From positions 1-64,000 of the forward strand of contig DGQA01000038.1 in the NCBI GenBank assembly GCA_002390705.1: a DNA stretch of 64,000 nucleotides. The letters are read 5' to 3'. This DNA is from Actinobacteria bacterium UBA4426 (GTDB lineage: Bacteria; Actinomycetota; Actinomycetes; S36-B12). The translations under genes were made by a program, and so were the position numbers. The notes beneath the pieces were generated by a model. The model saw only the letters and a list, made by a program, of their open reading frames with translations, did not search any database and was not told the DNA's origin. Below are positions 60,272-64,000 of the stretch, piece by piece (positions within the stretch are counted from its first letter, which is position 1; every line of letters begins with the position of its first letter).

Positions 60272-60553
60272 TTAACGGCGCTTTGCCTTACGGTCGTCCT
60301 TGACGTGACCCCGGAATGTGCGTGTGGGTGAGAACTCCCCCAGTTTGTGACCGACCATGTCTTCGGAGATGAACACGGGCACGTGCTTACGCCCATCGTG
60401 CACCGCAATGGTGTGCCCGAGCATCGCCGGGACCACCATTGAGCGACGTGACCAAGTCTTGATCACACCCTTTGAACCCGATTCGTTTTGGGCATCTACC
60501 TTCTTGAGTAGATGACCGTCAATGAACGGCCCTTTTTTCAGACTGCGTGGCAT
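60272..60553 (-). CDS. rpsS: 30S ribosomal protein S19
   Basis: 93 residues: [23 protein letters not shown], and HNGRKHVPV-like [30 protein letters not shown] near 50-80. Head of the 30S, near S13. A 105-base gap without a gene lies between it and rplV, longer than others in the S10 operon; it holds nothing I recognise. Confidence 0.97.
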   Translation of the reverse strand: MPRSLKKGPFIDGHLLKKVDAQNESGSKGVIKTWSRRSMVVPAMLGHTIAVHDGRKHVPVFISEDMVGHKLGEFSPTRTFRGHVKDDRKAKRR

Positions 60554-60568
60554 GTTTTACCGCTTTCC

Positions 60569-61405
60569 TTAACGCTTCTTGCCGGACTTGCGACGACGTA
60601 CAATGAATTGATCGCTGGCCTTATTTTTCTTCCGAGTGCGACCTTCTGCCTTACCGCCAGGGTTGACGGGGTGACGACCACCGGACGTCTTACCCTCGCC
60701 ACCACCATGCGGGTGGTCGACCGGGTTCATGGCCACACCGCGAACGGTTGGGCGCCTACCCTTCCAACGCATCCGGCCTGCTTTTCCCCAGTTGATGTTT
60801 GACTGCTCAGCGTTACCCACTTCACCGATGGTCGCACGTGAGCGCACATCGACGTTACGAATCTCTCCCGAAGGCATCCGGAGCTGGGCGAATGCGCCTT
60901 CTTTTGCTACGAGCTGGACGCCCGCACCGGCAGAACGCGCAATTTTCGCGCCTCCCCCGGGCTTGAGCTCAATTGCGTGAATCACGGTTCCCACCGGGAT
61001 GTTGCGCATTGGCAGACAGTTGCCGGGCTTGATGTCGGCACTTGCACCAGTTTCAATGCGGTCGCCCTGCTTCAACTTATTCGGGGCGATGATGTATCGC
61101 TTTTCACCATCGGCGTAGTGCAAAAGAGCGATGCGAGCCGTGCGGTTTGGGTCGTATTCGATGTGCGCGACCGTTGCGGGTACGCCATCTTTGTCAGCTC
61201 GCTTAAAGTCAATAAGTCGGTAGGCACGCTTATGGCCACCGCCTCTGTGACGGGTTGTGATCTTGCCGGAGTTGTTGCGGCCACCCTTTTTAGGAAGTGG
61301 ACGCAGCAATGACTTCTCAGGCTCAGACCGGGTTATTTCAGAGAAGTCGGCCACACTTGAACCACGACGGCCCGGTGTAGTCGGCTTGTACTTACGGATA
61401 CCCAT
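60569..61405 (-). CDS. rplB: 50S ribosomal protein L2
   Basis: 278 residues from ATG 61405 ([17 protein letters not shown]). The upstream in-frame part to 61567 comes from the rplB-rplW gap and the rplW 3' end and is not L2. Conserved [13 protein letters not shown] near 150, the peptidyl-transferase His in [25 protein letters not shown] near 225 and the basic tail RRRKSGKKR. Confidence 0.97.
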   Translation of the reverse strand: MGIRKYKPTTPGRRGSSVADFSEITRSEPEKSLLRPLPKKGGRNNSGKITTRHRGGGHKRAYRLIDFKRADKDGVPATVAHIEYDPNRTARIALLHYADGEKRYIIAPNKLKQGDRIETGASADIKPGNCLPMRNIPVGTVIHAIELKPGGGAKIARSAGAGVQLVAKEGAFAQLRMPSGEIRNVDVRSRATIGEVGNAEQSNINWGKAGRMRWKGRRPTVRGVAMNPVDHPHGGGEGKTSGGRHPVNPGGKAEGRTRKKNKASDQFIVRRRKSGKKR

Positions 61406-61448
61406 TTTCGTCTCTCGTTTCGTTGTTTCTCGGTTTCCCTGGGCCCCG

Positions 61449-61748
61449 TTAGGAGACCGGGCCGCCAAATATGTCGATGCGATCGCCTGCTGCAACAGAA
61501 ACAATCGCACGCTTTGTTGCAGCTTTGCGACCAAATCCAGAGCGGGTGCGTACGCGCTTGCCTTCACGATTCATGGTGTTAACACTTGTCACCTTGACAC
61601 CGAATACTTCTTCGACCGCGATCTTGATCTGGGTCTTATTCGCACTAGGAGAAACAATGAAGGTGTACTTGTTTTGATCAAGAAGCCCATAAGCTTTCTC
61701 AGAGACAACCGGTGAGATCAAGATGTCACGTGGGTCTGCGATTCTCAT
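61449..61748 (-). CDS. rplW: 50S ribosomal protein L23
   Basis: 99 residues: [29 protein letters not shown], then [27 protein letters not shown]. Exit-tunnel docking site for trigger factor and SRP. Starts in the last four bases of rplD. Confidence 0.97.
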   Translation of the reverse strand: MRIADPRDILISPVVSEKAYGLLDQNKYTFIVSPSANKTQIKIAVEEVFGVKVTSVNTMNREGKRVRTRSGFGRKAATKRAIVSVAAGDRIDIFGGPVS

Positions 61749-62419
61749 GCTTCTACCTCGCTTTCGGTGGCAACTGCTTTAGCGCCTTTACCCTTGGCTG
61801 GACCGGCCACGAATGTTTCATACGCCCCTTGGGTGAACACCAAATGATCACTGATGAGCACGTCGTAGGTGTTGAGCTGATCAGGTGCCACAATCGCAAC
61901 GTCTCCGAGATTGCGCAGTGACAACCACGCCACTGCTTCTTCGCGGGTAAGTACGATCAAAATCTGGCCCTCAATATTTAGTGCCTTAAGTGTTGCAGTT
62001 GCACCTTTTGTTGACGGCAAGTCTCCACTGACTAATTCAGACACAATGTGAATTCGTCCTTCACGTGCCCGATCTGACAGTGCACCGCGCAGTGCCGCCG
62101 ATTTCATCTTCTTTGGTGTGCGCTGTTCATATGAACGCGGTTGAGGTCCGTGGCTGATTCCACCGCCGGCGAACTGGGGTGCGCGAATCGAACCTTGACG
62201 GGCACGACCCGTTCCTTTCTGCTTATAGGGTTTGCGGCCACCACCACTCACCTCGGCTCGGGTCTTGGTCGAGTGGGTTCCTTGGCGTGCCGCAGCAAGC
62301 TGGGCGACAACCACCTGGTGAATCAAGGGAATATTGACCGGAACATCGAAGACTTCAGCGGGCAACTCAATTTTGCCTGACGCTTTCCCTTCTGGGGTCA
62401 TAATGTCGACTGAGCTCAC
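61745..62419 (-). CDS. rplD: 50S ribosomal protein L4
   Basis: 224 residues. The tunnel loop [35 protein letters not shown] is near 47-80, and the end is the C-terminal [13 protein letters not shown]. In enterobacteria L4 autoregulates S10; no such site was looked for successfully here. Overlaps rplC by four bases. Confidence 0.97.
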   Translation of the reverse strand: MSSVDIMTPEGKASGKIELPAEVFDVPVNIPLIHQVVVAQLAAARQGTHSTKTRAEVSGGGRKPYKQKGTGRARQGSIRAPQFAGGGISHGPQPRSYEQRTPKKMKSAALRGALSDRAREGRIHIVSELVSGDLPSTKGATATLKALNIEGQILIVLTREEAVAWLSLRNLGDVAIVAPDQLNTYDVLISDHLVFTQGAYETFVAGPAKGKGAKAVATESEVEA

Positions 62420-63066
62420 AGCTGGACCTCCTTAGCCGCCGAGTGAATAAACACTATGCCGCCCTTAGAGCCAGGAATTGCACCCTTGATCAGGATCAAT
62501 CCACGCTCAATGTCGACTGCTTGGACCTTCAAATTTTGCGTGGTTTGGCGATCTCCACCCATACGCCCAGCCATTTTCTTTCCCTTAAAAACGCGACCCG
62601 GCGTTGCACAGGCACCGATTGATCCAGCACTGCGGTGTGCGCGCTTGACCCCATGGGAAGCACGGAGGCCGTGGAAACCATGGCGCTTCATTACCCCGGC
62701 AAAACCTTTACCCTTTGTGGTGCCGACGACGTCGACCACCTGCCCGGTCTCGAAAATTCCTGCGGTGAGCTCTTGCCCGAGGATGTACTCGGAGGCATCG
62801 GGGGTACGTACTTCAATAATGTGGCGGCGGGGGGTGACCCCGGCTTTTGCGAAATGACCTGCATCTGGCTTGTTGACCTTTCGCGGGTCAATCGCACCAA
62901 ATGCGATTTGTATCGCGGAATAGCCGTCTATTTCTGGGGTGCGCACCTGCGTGACGACACTAGGCCCGGCTTGCACAACTGTAACGGGAACAACCTTGTT
63001 GTTCTCGTCCCATACCTGAGTCATGCCCAGCTTTTCGCCGAGCAATCCCTTGACGTTGTTACTCAT
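62416..63066 (-). CDS. rplC: 50S ribosomal protein L3
   Basis: 216 residues: [25 protein letters not shown] near residue 8, [50 protein letters not shown] near 118-168, which includes the W-finger region. Assembly initiator of 50S. Confidence 0.97.
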   Translation of the reverse strand: MSNNVKGLLGEKLGMTQVWDENNKVVPVTVVQAGPSVVTQVRTPEIDGYSAIQIAFGAIDPRKVNKPDAGHFAKAGVTPRRHIIEVRTPDASEYILGQELTAGIFETGQVVDVVGTTKGKGFAGVMKRHGFHGLRASHGVKRAHRSAGSIGACATPGRVFKGKKMAGRMGGDRQTTQNLKVQAVDIERGLILIKGAIPGSKGGIVFIHSAAKEVQL

Positions 63067-63099
63067 GGTGTTCAGATCTCCTCTAAAACTTGATCTCGA

Positions 63100-63408
63100 T
63101 TAGAGCTTGATTTCGATGTCGACGCCAGCTGGAAGATCTAGGCGCATCAACGAGTCAACGGTCTTGGGCGTGGGGTCCAGGATGTCGATTAGTCGCTTGT
63201 GGGTGCGCATTTCGAAGTGTTCCCGCGAATCCTTGTACTTGTGTGGTGAACGAATAACGCAGAACACGTTCTTCTCGGTCGGCAACGGCACTGGTCCAGC
63301 AACCTGTGCACCGGTACGAATGACTGTCTCAACGATTTTGCGCGCCGAGGAGTCAATGATCTCGTGGTCGTAGGCCTTGAGCCTGATCCGGATCTTCTGT
63401 CCCGCCAT
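63100..63408 (-). CDS. rpsJ: 30S ribosomal protein S10
   Basis: 102 residues: [39 protein letters not shown] near 5-40, [18 protein letters not shown] near 55. Also the NusB partner in antitermination. First gene of the S10 operon; 132 bases lie between it and tuf, with a strong hairpin. Confidence 0.98.
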   Translation of the reverse strand: MAGQKIRIRLKAYDHEIIDSSARKIVETVIRTGAQVAGPVPLPTEKNVFCVIRSPHKYKDSREHFEMRTHKRLIDILDPTPKTVDSLMRLDLPAGVDIEIKL

Positions 63409-63484
63409 GGTGGCTTGGTTCCTTACTCGTGTAGTTGCGAATCGAAGTGAAACGCTCTTCGTGTGAAACGTTAACTCGGTGTAC

Positions 63485-63519
63485 TCGTGGCGGGAACCGG
63501 GTCGCGGTGCCCGCCACGA
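63485..63519 (-). terminator. Hairpin between tuf and rpsJ
   Basis: TCGTGGCGGG (63485-63494) pairs with CCCGCCACGA (63510-63519), and ACCG/CGGT extends it inside after one mismatch. It begins 21 bases downstream of the tuf stop codon. No U-tract follows, as with other operon ends in the window. Confidence 0.7.
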
Positions 63520-63540
63520 AGACTCAGTGGTGGTTACGTC

Positions 63541-64000
63541 TTATGTCAGGATCTTCGTTACTCGACCTGCACCAACGGTGCGGCCACCTTCGCGAATCGC
63601 GAAGCGAAGACCATCTTCCATCGCGATTGACTGAATTAGCTCAACGCGCATGTCGGTGTTGTCTCCTGGCATAACCATGTCCTTGCCGTCTGGCAGGTAC
63701 ACGACGCCGGTAACGTCTGTCGTCCGGAAGTAGAACTGTGGACGGTAGTTGTTGAAGAACGGGGTATGGCGGCCACCTTCATCTTTCGAAAGAATGTAGA
63801 CCTGAGCCTCGAATTCGGTGTGAGGTGTGATCGTGCCTGGCTTGCAACACACCTGGCCGCGCTCGACGTCTTCACGCTTGGTTCCACGAAGGAGTACACC
63901 GACGTTTTCGCCTGCTTGACCTTCGTCAAGCAGCTTGCGGAACATTTCGACTCCGGTAACCGTGGTCTTGACCGCAGGTCCTGGGCGAATTCCAACGATT
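63541..64000 (-). CDS. tuf: Elongation factor Tu, C-terminal part (5' end outside the window)
   Basis: The last 152 codons and the stop. Seen: domain 2 end [60 protein letters not shown], and domain 3 ending [16 protein letters not shown]. The G domain is not in the window. It is the last gene of the str operon that precedes S10. Confidence 0.97.
   Translation of the reverse strand, partial: IVGIRPGPAVKTTVTGVEMFRKLLDEGQAGENVGVLLRGTKREDVERGQVCCKPGTITPHTEFEAQVYILSKDEGGRHTPFFNNYRPQFYFRTTDVTGVVYLPDGKDMVMPGDNTDMRVELIQSIAMEDGLRFAIREGGRTVGAGRVTKILT

Noticed and set aside
59489..60275. Two long plus-strand frames made of Leu/Gly/Arg or Ala/Phe repeats opposite rplV
   Set aside because: They are antisense readings of the [16 protein letters not shown] repeats and have no ribosome site or family likeness.

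Overview
The window is a contiguous piece of an actinobacterial (Actinomycetes) chromosome of moderate G+C. The evidence is a WhiD/WhiB3-type regulator, a GroES/GroEL1 pair with a His-rich GroEL1 tail, GuaB next to GuaB3, a NAD-malic enzyme with an N-terminal ACT-like domain, a B12-binding mutase subunit near sucCD, and the gene order from tuf/S10 through alpha operon, glmM, glmS, alr, tsa genes, groESL, guaB, guaA, pcrA to sucCD. I cannot name a genus; a free-living aquatic lineage is possible but is a guess.

Layout. 1-4.2 kb: four-gene sugar-type ABC operon (ATPase, two permeases, lipoprotein cut by the window edge). 4.2-7.8 kb: sucC-sucD-tauE-like exporter-XRE/cupin regulator on one strand. 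7.9-14.2 kb: B12-binding small mutase subunit, divergent malic enzyme, pcrA/uvrD helicase, and a large secreted peptidase-like protein with C-terminal beta repeats. 14.3-17.2 kb: PIG-L deacetylase, small membrane proteins and guaA. 17.3-24.7 kb: an accessory metabolic block (AraC regulator, SDR, flavin monooxygenase, form II coxSLM molybdenum hydroxylase) lying between guaA and gabD2-guaB3-guaB. 28.9-32.6 kb: a MerR/B12 regulator with the CarH photoreceptor signature, divergent from whiD, then groES-groEL1 under a double CIRCE. 32.6-43.6 kb: THUMP-like methyltransferase, then glmM and a long glmS-nnr-alr-hydrolase-tsaE-tsaB-rimI-tsaD series. 43.6-64 kb: rplM-rpsI, then the alpha, spc and S10 ribosomal operons, all on the minus strand, ending in a partial tuf.

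How it works together. Most of the window is core growth machinery: ribosome, Sec translocon, RNA polymerase alpha, tRNA modification (t6A, pseudouridine), purine synthesis, cell-wall precursors and the TCA step. The accessory content is sugar uptake and the cox/monooxygenase block. The most unusual signals are in non-coding DNA and gene starts: a branched RNA-like element upstream of rpsM, a truA gene whose only sensible start is ATT inside a hairpin, at least nine promoters whose -10 box sits 6-7 nt from the start codon (leaderless mRNAs), and several strong hairpins without U-tracts at operon ends, one of them encoded inside the malic enzyme gene. No rRNA, tRNA, CRISPR array, insertion sequence or origin was seen, and no gene-free stretch exceeds 300 bases.
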